A stretch of 64,000 nucleotides of DNA from Saururus chinensis (Eukaryota > Streptophyta > Magnoliopsida > Piperales > Saururaceae): contig CP141148.1 of NCBI GenBank assembly GCA_035235625.1, positions 26,723,057-26,787,056 of the forward strand. Direction: 5' to 3'. This document shows positions 23,101 to 31,110 of the stretch, piece by piece (the stretch's first letter is position 1; every line of letters begins with the position of its first letter). Both the position numbers and the translations under genes were made by a program. The notes beneath the pieces were generated by a model. It was not told the DNA's origin. It made no database searches and saw nothing but the letters and a program-made list of their open reading frames with translations.

Positions 23101-26071
23101 ATATACCCTTGTAGCTTGGCCAGATTAGTTTTTAGCTATGAAAAAACTATATGTAGCATTTTTGTCATCTTCTGGTCCTTCACCCAATTAAACTTGGGCA
23201 GATCAGTTTTTAGCTATGAATGAATTAATCTAGTATCTTAGCTATGTTTTTGTCATTCACCCAATTAGACCAACCCAAGATTTACACTCGCCCCACAAGT
23301 TACCAAACCAAACAAGTCCTAGTTAACCAAAATTCCCGAACTATCCTTCAATCCCATTTAAAAAACCAAATTTTCCCCAAACCAGAATTAGGTCCACGTG
23401 AAGAGTGGACAAAATAGCAAGAGAAACTCATCTCTTTCAGGAGACAAGGGGACATCAGCAAAATGATCATTCAGGGTGCAGGACACTAACCCATTTTAAT
23501 AGAATCAGAGTAGTAGAAAAGAGAAAGGTAGGAGAAAATGAACTAAAGAATCGGAGAGACAAAAAACCTCCTAAGGTTTTAACAAATCCAACACTTAAAA
23601 GTTATTCATCACTCATGATCTCCTTACCAATATTTTTCTTGATAGGATATCCTTACCAATATTAAATCACCTAAAATTACAATTTATGATGGAATGGTTC
23701 CAGAAATAGAGTTCCTAATTTGACTTTTAGTGAGAGTACTAACCAGACTTAAGAAAATCGGAACCCAAGCTCATTCTAGCATAAGAAAGTTATTTATATA
23801 CCCAAAAATAGCCTGTTATTACAAAGAAGCTTTTCACCTATGTTTTTACTCACTAAAACATCAAATTTTTTAAATGTCTCTAGAGGAACTCCCTGACATA
23901 TCAAACAGCCACTCAATCTGAACATGAGATTCGAAAATAATAATCCAAGTGACGCTGACGGCATATTAGGTTCTTTGGCATTTGTATACAGATTTTGTTG
24001 AAACATGTTCTACATTCAATTCAATATCTTATGCAAAATTAAAGCAACCTGCATCTGATACCACAATGAAAAACATGGCATGATCAATTAACATTGCACA
24101 ACATACATGTCCTGGCCCGTTTTAAAGGCCCATTAACATGAATTTGCTTTGTTATTAGTTTAACTATGTGATTAGGAGTTACTAGTAATTTCTTGAAATG
24201 AGAGGAGTTAATAGTAGTTTCTTGAATTATAAGGAGTTAATTGTAATTTTATTACAATTATGATCAGTGGCTTTTAGGCTAGTGTTTAGGCCCAATTGGC
24301 TTCTCCATTTAATGTAAGGAGAAGCTCTAATTGTAATCAGTCAATGAATGGAACAGATTTGAGGAATTCTTCATTGGCTCAGCTCTTTATCGAGCATCAT
24401 CCTTCTTCTCATTGTCTGGCCTAATCTATTGTTCTTAATTCCCCACTTCATCTAAAATCTCTTGCCAATTCTAATCTCTTTCCCTCGTCCTCTTGCCTTT
24501 CCTATCGTCTCTCTTCACCTCCTCCAATTGCTTCCACATTTTCCCTTCTCTCTACCTATTTTCCTTGTAGTTGCCCTGCATCTACAACAATACATCACAC
24601 AAAATTATCATGTGGCAGACATTAGGGAAAATTATTCTTTATAACAGCAACATCTAATCACTTTTCCATAGAACATTGTGTAAAGATGATGCTGTTCTCT
24701 AAATGGTCTTAAGTCTTAAATTAAAACATACAGTAAACGCAAGTAAAAAAAATATCCCAATTAAAGCCGGGAAATAAAAAAACATCTCAAAATAAAAAGG
24801 CACACTCACAATATCACCAAGAATTCAAGCAATAAAACCAGTAAACCACAAAGAAATGAAACACACACACCTGTAAACTGGTTTCGACCACCGATTCTTC
24901 ATACAAAGCTCATGAAGCCTCTTTTTTGCGCCTAATTCCACAACATCCACACCCTTCCTCTTTTTGTTAGACACTGACAATGCTTGCAAAGACTCCTTTG
25001 CAGCAATCAGCTTTGCAATTTCCTTATTCTCCGAAGAACCATTACCCACAAGCTCTCCATCAACAAAAATATTTGCAGTCGACAGTGAACCATTCCTCCA
25101 GATCCTAATATCCACTTGCTTCTTTGATTTTTGACAGTACTGGAACAAGGTCGTGACAGGTTGAAGTTGCAGACTGTCTTTTGTCACTATCGGCTCCAGG
25201 AAGCCTCTAAAAACCTAAATATACAAGAAATCGATTTCTTATTCCACATAGATGACAGCAATAACAAAGGAAAGCACGATTTGCAACAATGTCACATCTC
25301 TCAGAATAGTGGCAAGGCTACGATGTTAACCATGGGTGATATTCTTTTCCACGTATATCTTCCAGATGATGTTAAAATTGATCAAAGAATATATGACACA
25401 AAGACAAATGAAGGATAGAAAGAGAAAAAGGAAATGAAACAAATGACATTACTGCAATCCTCCCGTACCAGCCAAAGCATCTTTAGATCAAAGTCACAAT
25501 CTACATAAACAGCTGCAACTACAGATTCAACAATGTCAGCCAAAACCTTGGGGGCCTTAACTGCACAAGCATAATAGAATTCTTCTGATTCGTCCTTAAT
25601 TGCTTCCGTGAATTCCCTAACCTACAACAGAATTAAGAAATGAGAACAAAGCATATTCCAGCTATTCCAATTCCAATAAAAGATCCATTCTTTCTTTCTT
25701 TGAACAATGAATCAAAGCCAAGTTAACCATTTACAACTCACTTTCGCGTCCAAGGGAGGGGAGTCGCGGCGGAGGAAGCTGTAGAGGTTGTGGCGTACGG
25801 CGACGCGGGCAAGCTTCTCGGTGCTGATGTTGGCGGCGCGGAGGAGGGAGAGGTCGCCCGGGTCAAGCTCCGGGTAGGCGAGGTAGATGTGGTTGGCAAA
25901 GAGGATGCCAAGGGCAGCGTCTCCGACGAACTCGAGGCGCTGGTAGGAGATGTTGGGAGCGTCAGGGTGGGAGGTGTGGGTCAGTGCCGCCAGGAGGAGT
26001 GACCGGTCCCTGAACCGGTAGTCCAGCATGGTCTCCACCTCCTCCAAATTCGGCTCCTTCGCCTTTGACAT
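4991..26071 (-). CDS. RTL2: Ribonuclease III-like protein 2 (RTL2-type), four exons, 330 aa
   Basis: The coding sequence joins 26071-25742, 25621-25469, 25214-24871 and 5156-4991 on the minus strand. This gives 993 nt, exactly 331 codons with the stop, and all introns are GT-AG. Residues about 9-155 form an RNase III domain: QRLEFVGD (Q44, E47, D51) is the signature helix and D139/E142 in [13 protein letters not shown] complete the metal site. Two dsRNA-binding domains follow, at about 180-238 and 256-327. RTL2-family proteins cleave double-stranded RNA, process rRNA precursors and modulate small-RNA precursors in the nucleus. Domain order, length and near-continuous similarity to the plant RTL2 family support the call. 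The first catalytic Glu of the canonical ERLEF signature is Gln here. Intron 3 is unusually large. The start ATG is the first in frame before the RNase III domain; RTL3 or another RTL paralogue is the main alternative. Confidence 0.88.
6765..6960. mobile_element. Stowaway-type (Tc1/mariner) MITE
   Basis: The ends read CCTCCGTCATATATTAATTG on the left and, reverse complemented, CTCCTTCCACCCATATTAC on the right. Both resemble the CTCCCTCCGTCCC terminal inverted repeat of Stowaway elements. The element is flanked by TA at 6763-6764 and 6961-6962. At 196 bp it is a typical size, and it lies in intron 3. Confidence 0.68.
7855..8015. repeat. GATCT/CTCG-rich dispersed repeat in intron 3
   Basis: Dense GATCTTG, GAGATC and CTCGCCGAGATC words occur here. 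The same vocabulary recurs at 15490-15610 and 21480-22670. These are probably decayed copies of one non-autonomous transposon family, but no precise ends were found. Confidence 0.35.
9085..9350 (+). mobile_element. Short solo LTR (266 bp) with AGCAA target duplication
   Basis: The segment begins TGTTAG and ends CTATCA, a near-inverted TG...CA pair. It is flanked by identical AGCAA at 9080-9084 and 9351-9355. There is no coding content. Boundaries and duplication fit a solo LTR of a small copia- or TRIM-like element. The duplication was found by scanning, so a chance match is possible but not likely. Confidence 0.55.
9890..10440 (-). pseudogene. Ty3/gypsy integrase C-terminal relic
   Basis: Minus-strand pieces read [27 protein letters not shown], then [15 protein letters not shown], a [18 protein letters not shown] segment and [17 protein letters not shown]. 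This is the end of a gypsy integrase: the substrate-loop region followed by the DNA-binding GPY/F-like module. Several stops and frame changes show long decay. It is collinear with the reverse-transcriptase relic at 12560-12760, so both may be parts of one minus-strand element about 3 kb long in its present state. Confidence 0.72.
10466..12550. other. Degenerate stretch between gypsy RT and IN relics
   Basis: This lies where RNase H and the integrase core of the gypsy relic would be. Open stretches such as 11359-11708 and 11887-12180 overlap on both strands and show no motif I recognise. A direct ATCATGATGATGATGA microsatellite is at about 10616-10632. The 10466-10709 block may be foreign to the retrotransposon, because recognisable integrase sequence ends just before it. 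Confidence 0.35.
12560..12760 (-). pseudogene. Ty3/gypsy reverse-transcriptase relic
   Basis: The minus-strand reading [20 protein letters not shown] followed by [16 protein letters not shown] corresponds to the conserved LYAKLKKCxF...FLGHVVSxxGI segment that follows the catalytic motif in gypsy reverse transcriptases. The catalytic FxDD box itself is not preserved here. Confidence 0.7.
13025..13336. repeat. Two-copy tandem duplication, period 156 bp
   Basis: Copy 1 starts GTTGGGGTTC at 13025 and copy 2 starts with the same words at 13181. Both continue through AATAGGGTGATGATAGAG, GGAGACAAAGACCTTC and GCAAGCTAGGAG with scattered substitutions. No coding content is evident. It lies upstream (minus strand) of the gypsy pol relic and may derive from that element's leader. 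Confidence 0.7.
14395..14760 (-). pseudogene. RTE-type LINE 3' end (reverse-transcriptase C-terminus)
   Basis: The minus strand reads [17 protein letters not shown], a stop, then [20 protein letters not shown] and WYGHV. It continues with [10 protein letters not shown] and a degenerate [12 protein letters not shown] tail. This matches the MLRWMCG...RxDRIRNExIR...RLRWFGHVxRR...RGRGRPKK end of plant RTE-clade LINE polyproteins. It finishes near 14405 in short TGATTATGATTATGAC repeats, a usual LINE 3' tail. Only the terminal part is present, as expected from 5' truncation during target-primed insertion. Confidence 0.8.
15490..15610. repeat. GATCTTGG/GAGATT-rich repeat copy in intron 3
   Basis: The words ATGATCTTGGTGAGATTGG, ACGATCTTGG and TTTTGGTGGCC recur, partly inverted, at 22010-22080 (CACATTTTGGTGGCC) and 22540-22670. 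It is probably a fragment of the same family as the 7855 and 21480-22670 copies. Confidence 0.35.
17155..17480. repeat. Purine-rich low-complexity stretch
   Basis: This GA-rich region has chance open frames on both strands (17155-17364 plus, 17301-17489 minus) that encode only basic or leucine-rich low-complexity text. Nothing else was recognised in the flanking 16740-17150. Confidence 0.4.
18140..18255. repeat. Duplicated CCAATATCTGAGATAT motif
   Basis: CCAATATCTGAGATAT occurs at about 18147 and again at about 18226, in the same orientation, separated by roughly 79 bp. A third variant, GATATCTGAGAT, follows at about 18247. It is a local tandem duplication of unknown origin. Confidence 0.5.
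18450..19480 (+). mobile_element. Probable copia LTR remnant
   Basis: GATCGATC-rich sequence (18460-18640) is followed at 19138-19210 by TTGATTGACCAGGGGTTGGTTGCGTGG-like text in short pieces (GGTTGCGTGGTTTTTCCTTA then TTTCCATGTTAAAAATCTC). This is reminiscent of the R/U5 region of copia LTRs. No TG...CA ends or target duplication were found. The call rests on pattern familiarity and is tentative. Confidence 0.35.
19840..20352 (+). mobile_element. Internally deleted copia element: LTR end, PBS, RNase H tail
   Basis: A TATA-like CTATAAATAGAGAGG at about 19877 and a pyrimidine-rich run lead to an apparent LTR end TAACA at 19991-19995. TGGTATCAAACC follows at 19996-20007, resembling the initiator-tRNA-Met primer-binding site. 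Only about 210 bp later, 20221-20352 reads [20 protein letters not shown] and [16 protein letters not shown], the conserved end of copia RNase H. Everything between gag and RNase H is missing, so this is a deletion derivative. No second LTR or duplication was identified. Confidence 0.68.
20770..21390. repeat. About 90-bp direct repeat pair flanking other sequence
   Basis: The block at 20776-20865 (AATATTCCATTGGGAAAATT ... AAGCATG ... AGTGTATTAAGTAA) recurs at 21297-21385 with substitutions. The segment between contains the small TIR element at 20886-21014 and AGTAAAATTATA palindromes. AATATTCC occurs at both edges of the intervening DNA (20873 and 21299). Confidence 0.55.
20886..21014. mobile_element. 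129-bp TIR element (MITE-like)
   Basis: The left end GCTAAGACCCAGTGGTCATC and the right end, reverse complemented, GCTAAGACCCAGCGGTCATC differ at one base. The core is itself palindromic (AGTAAAATTATACTATTGGC ... ATAGTATAATTTTACT). No convincing target duplication lies directly outside, so superfamily is not assigned. Confidence 0.6.
21480..22670. repeat. GAGATC/CTTGG-rich decayed transposon-like region
   Basis: GAGACGAGATCTC, AGATCTTGG, GGCAAGATCTCTG, GATCTTGCCATGATGGC and CTGAGATCTAGCGAGATTG recur over about 1.2 kb. They resemble the copies at 7855 and 15490. Ends are not definable by eye. Confidence 0.35.
23112..23275. repeat. Tandem duplication, period about 88 bp
   Basis: CAGATTAGTTTTTAGCTATGAA ... 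TTTTGTCAT ... TTCACCCAATTA at about 23120-23190 is repeated at about 23204-23272 with small changes and indels. It is non-coding and lies in intron 3. Confidence 0.5.
24108..24589 (+). mobile_element. Solo LTR (482 bp) with ATACA target duplication
   Basis: The segment starts TGTCCTGGCCC and ends CTACAACA, and is bounded by identical ATACA at 24103-24107 and 24590-24594. Its interior has LTR-like features: a GTAATCAGTCAATGAATGG stretch and a pyrimidine-rich 3' portion typical of copia R/U5. There is no internal coding region. It lies in intron 3 only 281 bp downstream of exon 3, close enough to influence splicing or polyadenylation. Confidence 0.72.
24871..25214 (-). CDS. RTL2: RTL2-like exon 3 (first dsRBD and start of second)
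   Basis: The acceptor is ATTTAG|GTTTTTAGA. The exon encodes the linker [10 protein letters not shown], the first dsRNA-binding domain (with the KxxAKxxAAxxAL-like helix [15 protein letters not shown]) and the first helix of the second dsRBD ([18 protein letters not shown]). It ends CAG|GTGTGTG with two bases of a serine codon (phase 2). The second dsRBD is therefore split by the giant third intron. Confidence 0.9.
25469..25621 (-). CDS. RTL2: RTL2-like exon 2 (51 codons)
   Basis: This exon encodes [12 protein letters not shown] through [15 protein letters not shown] to DFDLKMLWL and supplies the second pair of acidic catalytic residues (D139, E142). The donor is CTG|GTACGG, chosen because the next exon then resumes as [11 protein letters not shown], which keeps the family alignment continuous. 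Intron 2 is 25215-25468 (254 bp). Confidence 0.88.
25742..26071 (-). CDS. RTL2: RTL2-like exon 1 (110 codons)
   Basis: This exon encodes the N-terminal part of the RNase III domain, from [20 protein letters not shown] to SPPLDAK. It is GC-rich compared with the surrounding DNA. It ends AAA|GTGAGT, a strong donor. The next intron, 25622-25741, is 120 bp and ends TTGTAG. The signature helix QRLEFVGD is at residues 44-51. Phase 0 joins directly to exon 2 ([12 protein letters not shown]). Confidence 0.92.
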
Positions 26072-26340
26072 AGAGAAAGAGAGAGAGAGAGAGAGAAGAG
26101 CTTTAATGTAGAAGACTTAAAGTGGGGAAGAAAGAAGATATGGGTAGCAGAGAAAAAGAGATGTGGAGGCTTCAAGTGAGAAGGAGGAATGATGTGAACA
26201 AGAAGGGGTTGTTAATGGAGAAGTTGGAGAAAAAGGGTTGACAGGTAGGAAGGAAGAAGGCAAGAAGAAACAAGAAAGCTTTGGTGGAAAGAGAAAGAGA
26301 AGGAGAGAGAGATTAGATTTGGTGCAGGAGGAGGGAGGAA
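26072..26340 (-). promoter_or_regulatory. 5' leader/proximal promoter of the RTL2-like gene with (CT)n tract
   Basis: On the gene's strand, this segment is strongly pyrimidine-rich, with a (CT)n run at about 26076-26097 ending some 5 bp before the ATG. Such CT repeats are common in plant 5' leaders and core promoters. No clear TATA box was found, so the transcription start is not defined. Confidence 0.5.
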
Positions 26341-27138
26341 ACTGGGATGATCATGGCTGGGAACATTCCTGTTGGTGTTGAATTTCGAAATCTTGGGGGT
26401 CCGAGGGGAGCCGACCTGGTTGCTGACGCATGGTCGCTCGTGGCTTGCTTTTTGTTTTTGCTTTGCGCATGACTTAGCAGAAGTCCCCAGTTATGGACTG
26501 CAAACGTGCGAAGAGGAAGACCGGACACGGACTAGTGAGACCTCGGGTTCGACGGCGCCCAATAATTTACGGAAAATGTTTTACTTAACTCCGTGACCAG
26601 ACATGTTATACAGGATTCCGAATATTGTATGAAAGAGATTATGTATATAGAGCAAAAATATATATATATTATGTGTATATATATTGATTATATAAAATAA
26701 ATTAAAAATAAAATGTATATTAAATAAATATATCTCTTGCATGCTATAGTTATAATGCATTATTTTGAGGATTACAATTATCATTAGTTATATACAAAGT
26801 TCTAAATTAACCAATATATACGTATAGTAGGCAATTTTCAATCTAAATTTTATTAGGTAATATATTGTGTCATAGGTTGGTAAAGATAATAGTGTCAGAC
26901 AATTTTATATTGTGGAGCATGTTATTCATATTCTAGACTAATATGGAGGCATATCTCATTTGATATAGCTCTTCAGTTGTTTTCCAATGGCGTTAAAAAT
27001 ACATAAATCTAAATATATAATATATATAATATAAAAAATATTATTAAAAAATATGTTATATTTTGAGATAATATAGTTACTTAAGATCTCATTTGATAGA
27101 GCTCATCAAGAGCTTTCTAAGGATACTAGGAGCATAAG
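26341..27138. other. Upstream flank of the RTL2-like gene, no gene recognised
   Basis: The first 230 bp are of mixed composition with short open frames on both strands and no known motif. From about 26620 the sequence is extremely AT-rich, with ATATAT runs. Confidence 0.5.
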
Positions 27139-27146
27139 ATCGAGAG

Positions 27147-27896
27147 CATGGAAGGCCGTATCGATACGCATGAGAGTATCGATGATTATGGATACGGGTA
27201 GGCGCTGATGATACGCTTGGTACGCGCCGAAACGGGTATAAACCCTTTTATAAACATAAAAAAATGTTATAATTAATAATATATTATTATAATACTTCTT
27301 TTAGAGCATAATAAAATCATATAATACCATATCAACCGATATGGGTATTCTAAAATTAATTCATTTAGAACCATATATTATTATGCTCTCCGTCCCATAT
27401 TAATATTGGTCATTCTTTCCCACATTAAATACTTTAAAATTAGTTAATTTTAAAAATAAATAATATGCTTAATATGAGTCTAAATTACATGTTTAAATAA
27501 ATGTATATTTGTGGAGCACTATATGTAAAAAAAAGAATTATGTAAATTATATGGACTTACCCGTATTGATCTCATATAATTTTAAAAATATTATTTTTAA
27601 TATAATTAAAACTTAAACTTTTAAAGAATTGGGGTTTGAATTGTATTTGTATTTTTAAGAAAAAAAATTCAAAAAAAAAAAAATTTTCAAAAAAAAAATA
27701 ATTTTTTTAATTAAAAAATAATTTTTAAATATAGTATCGATACGTATTGGCCGTATCGATATGGTACGGCCGATATGGCCGATACGTATCGAAAAATATG
27801 TAAAGGGCGTATCGCCCCCCATACCGTATCGGTATCGACCGATATGGGTACGTATCGACCGATACGGACCCGTATCGGTCGATACGGCCTTCCATG
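27147..27896. mobile_element. 750-bp non-autonomous TIR element (hAT- or MULE-like)
   Basis: The left end CATGGAAGGCCGTATCGATA and the right end, reverse complemented, CATGGAAGGCCGTATCGACC form a terminal inverted repeat. Flanks ATCGAGAG (27139-27146) and ATCAAGAG (27897-27904) agree at 7 of 8 bases, as for an 8-bp hAT duplication with one mutation. Both ends are packed with GTATCGATACG-type subterminal repeats, while the middle is very AT-rich. No transposase is encoded. A Stowaway-like CTCCGTCCCATATTAATATT sequence inside, at about 27387, may be a nested fragment. Confidence 0.72.
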
Positions 27897-28024
27897 ATCA
27901 AGAGTACAATGTATAATATTATGTAATTAAAATTAACATAACCTAAAAAATAGTAATTATGATTATAATATTTTTTAATTTTAGGGATTAAAATGGGTCA
28001 AATAGGGGTAAAATAGGGATTAAT

Positions 28025-28092
28025 GGTATAAATATTAGTAAAACTGTCTAATTTTAAAATTTCTATAATACACTAATTTGCCTTATGTTATA
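28025..28092. repeat. Dispersed repeat copy shared with 2110-2170
   Basis: AAACTGTCTAATTTTAAAAT and TTCTATAATACACTAATTTG match 2113-2168 closely, followed in both by TTATAATATGAT. The surrounding 27905-28800 holds no recognised gene. Confidence 0.5.
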
Positions 28093-28800
28093 ATATGATT
28101 TTGTTTGAGCCCTATGTGGCGTGGTCACGGAGCCCAGTCAAGCTAGGCATTTCCATAAGTTGCAGGCATTATGTTTTATCATAATGTACATCTTCGTTTT
28201 GAATAATAATGTGCACACGTGTATAGCCTGTTCATTCTTTTCTAAACCTTTGAATTTGAGAAGGGGGGAGGTCCCAAAACCCATTCATCATTAGTTCTTC
28301 AAAAGAATTAAGTTGTGTGAGTCATCAATAACCCTTGGCTCCTTAAAAAAACATAAAAATGGGTCTACATTTTTACCTTTGAGGAATTTGCCAAAATGGC
28401 CTTAGGCTATGGCATATTACACAAAATGTCCCATATTTTTATATAATACATAAAACAACCCTATGCACATGTAAACATCTATACATGTAGTATAAATTGT
28501 ATAAAATATCATCTTCTTATTTTTTTCCTTATAACTTCACTAACCCACTATTTCTCATTTCCAACAGCTCCAGCTTCAACTCCACTACCTCTTTCATCTA
28601 CTCTACCGCCAACTTCATTGCCTTCGCCACCAACTCCACCCCTTCTCTCTATCCACCTCCCCTTTTCCTCCTTGTTCACCTCCTCTTCCTCCCTTTTGGA
28701 ATCAAACAAAATCAGTCACAAACTAGCCACTAAAGTTATTAAGAATTTTTTTTCTCCATAAGCTCAAATATTAAAAAATAAATTCATAAACATGTTAAAC

Positions 28801-29097
28801 TACTCAAAAACAAGAGTAGGTTTTATTTTTACTTAATTTTGAGTTTTTTCTAATGCTAAAGCAAACCTTGTATTGACAATTGATAATCGACAATCAAATT
28901 TATTACAATAAAGGGAATATAAGACAACATTATCAGTGAATATCTCCCTAAATATTTATACTGAACTACTAAAAAACAAGAGTAGGTTTTTTTACTTATT
29001 TTTGACTTTTTTCTATTGCTAACTCAAACCTTGTATTGACAATCAACAATCAAATTTATTGAAATAAAGGGGATATAAGATAACATTACAAGTGACA
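28801..29097. repeat. Tandem duplication, period about 166 bp
   Basis: Copy A (28801-28935) and copy B (28967-29097) share AAAAACAAGAGTAGGTTTT, CAAACCTTGTATTGACAAT and CAATCAAATTTATT followed by AATAAAGG, with moderate divergence. It is non-coding. Confidence 0.65.
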
Positions 29098-29988
29098 ATG
29101 TTGATGGTGCTACTAATGAAAACAAACATGTTTTATCAACAAGTATCAACGCGTCAACAGAGTTGCCAACGAGAACTACGTGCATGCAATTATCACGGAA
29201 TACGAATACTTAGGCAATTTCAGATTTCGAGAGTAGTTATCATAGTATTTAAGGGAGTACAAACCGACTCTTAGTGGGAAAAGGAGTTCATGGAGAGGCC
29301 AAGCACCGATCAAAAAGCATTCAGAGGCTTTTTGGGAAGAACAATTGCCAAGAAGAGAAGGAAGACTTGCACTTCGATGTCAGATTGCTTTCTCAACTCA
29401 AAATCTTAAATAAAACTATATGATTTGGAATTTCCTTGAGTTCTTTGTGTAATACCCTGCTTTTTCTGATTACGTTTAACCAAGGGGGTTAGAAGTAATT
29501 AGTGAATTTTTTAATAAATTATAGAGTTTCAAAGGTTGAAACCTCTGTATATGAGTAGAACTCGAAGAAACGAGTGTAACGAATCAAAGAATGTACAAAA
29601 TGGAGGTTGGGACCAGAAGTTACGACCTCGGGAAATGTACAATATAGGCTGGACCCACTAGAAAAGAGCAAGATATACTGCTTTAAGTGGGTTAGTATTG
29701 AAAGGCTCATCAACATGAGTCGAACGGTACCAAAAATGCACGAATCCGAATCTAGGGTAGAAAGATACGTACGTTTGAAGATAATTGTTCAAAAAAGAGA
29801 GAAAAAATAAATAAAAAAGGTGCACGCGCGGCCGCGATGCGCGGCCACCATGCACGTTACACGTAGTGCATAACAGTGGGTGCCGCTGTTTTTGGCAGCA
29901 CTGCGGTTAAAATGGGCGGCGCCACGGTTTCGGCTCGGCTCAACCTATTTATACCCCCATTTCATTCAGTTTTTCCTCTAGAACTTCA

Positions 29989-30345
29989 TTTCCTCCGTTT
30001 TTGAGCGTTCTGAGTCTGATTAAGGCCGTTCAAGAGGCGTTCTTAAGTAAATTGAGCGTCCTCTATGCAATGGAGGGTCCTTTCTTTGAATTGGAAACTA
30101 TATAAGGAGGAAATGCCCTAAGAGAATGAGAAGTCCTACCCGTTGTCCTCAAGCACCGACAAACTTCTTTTTCTCCGTTTCTGAGAATCCTATTTAGTCC
30201 ATTCAAGAGGCGTTCTTGACTAAATCAAGTGTGCTCAATGCAATGGAGGTGTCCTTTCTTCAAGTTGAAGACTATATGAGGAGGAAATGCCCCGATATAA
30301 GGAGAGGCCCTACCCGTCATCCTCGAGCACTAGAGAAAGAAAAAT
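29989..30345 (+). repeat. 180-bp-period duplication inside the solo LTR
   Basis: TCTCCGTTT/TCCTCCGTTT starts at 29991 and 30171. Both copies run through TTCAAGAGGCGTTCTT, GCAATGGAGG and GAGGAAATGCCC to CCTACCCGT and CAAGCACCGA/CGAGCACTAG. The first copy follows directly downstream of the LTR TATA box. Confidence 0.7.
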
Positions 30346-30952
30346 GGGTCACGAATAAGACGGGATTCTGTTCGTAGTTGCCAGGTCACAACGAGAGAAG
30401 CAATCCGGAGTCGAGGAGGCTCTGTCCTCCTCCACCCAGTAAGAGAGGCATCCCTGAGCTAAGGGGAGACTTCGTCCGTAGTTCATAAGCACCGAAGGAG
30501 AAAGATGTCTCTGAAAAGAGGATGTCCTATTCGTCAGCTCCGAGTACAGAAAGTAAGGAATGTCTCCAAGCTAATGAATGCTACATATGCCTACTTCGAA
30601 GGAGATTCTACCCACTATATCCAGATCCAAAAGGAGGACGCTCTGAAGAAATGAATAGCTCTAAACACTGCCGCTTCCGATGTCTTCTATAGGTAAGTAT
30701 ACCTGATCTTCTATATGAGAATACGTATACATCTTAAGTAGTTGACTTAGGATGTTAAACTATGTGTACGCTTACACATCTTAATTAGTGATAATAATGT
30801 ACTAATTAAGATGTATGAATTGTTATGATTTAATATGTTCTGATTTGAATTGCTTTGTTATGATTTATCTGATATGATCTGAAGTGTCATGCTATGCTTT
30901 GATCCTTTGTGTTCTGATCTGCTATGCTTTGTTGTGACTTGTTATGTTCTGT

Positions 30953-31110
30953 CTCGCTCTAGGGTAGAGCGAGACATGTGGTGTGTGTTGTTCGGTCTCG
31001 GCTCAGTGATAGAGCGTGACATGTGTATGTGCTAGATCCACTCTAGGGCAGAGCAAGGCATGTGGTGGTCGTACGGTACTTGACTTTATAATAGAGCGAG
31101 ATGTGTATTG
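30953..31110 (+). repeat. Four short repeats around CTCTAGGGTAGAGCGAGACATGTG-type units
   Basis: Units with AGAGCGAGACATGTG, AGAGCGTGACATGTG, AGAGCAAGGCATGTG and AGAGCGAGATGTG occur at about 40-50-bp spacing inside the solo LTR. Confidence 0.6.

Larger units (their letters stand above)
5157..24870 (-). other. Intron 3 of the RTL2-like gene, 19,714 bp, TE-rich
   Basis: The intron starts GTGTGTGTGT and ends GCAG on the minus strand. No other coding exon fits between the two half-domains. It contains a Stowaway MITE, two LTR elements with perfect 5-bp duplications, minus-strand gypsy pol relics, an RTE LINE end, copia relics and tandem duplications, listed separately. The parts not listed (for example 5170-6760, 6965-7850, 8020-9080, 10750-12550 apart from vague relics, 15620-17100, 22670-24100) are AT-rich and hold nothing I can identify. 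Confidence 0.82.

Noticed and set aside
25131..25418. 95-codon plus-strand frame across RTL2-like exon 3 and intron 2
   Set aside because: It is antisense to a well-supported exon and has no motif.
27387..27560. A complete Stowaway inside the 750-bp TIR element
   Set aside because: Only a left-end-like CTCCGTCCCATATTAATATT is visible; no matching right end with TA flank.
29380..29415. LLSQLKIL-like text similar to the LRR fragment at 120-150
   Set aside because: Only about eight residues match and the next codons are unrelated; too short to call an NLR relic.
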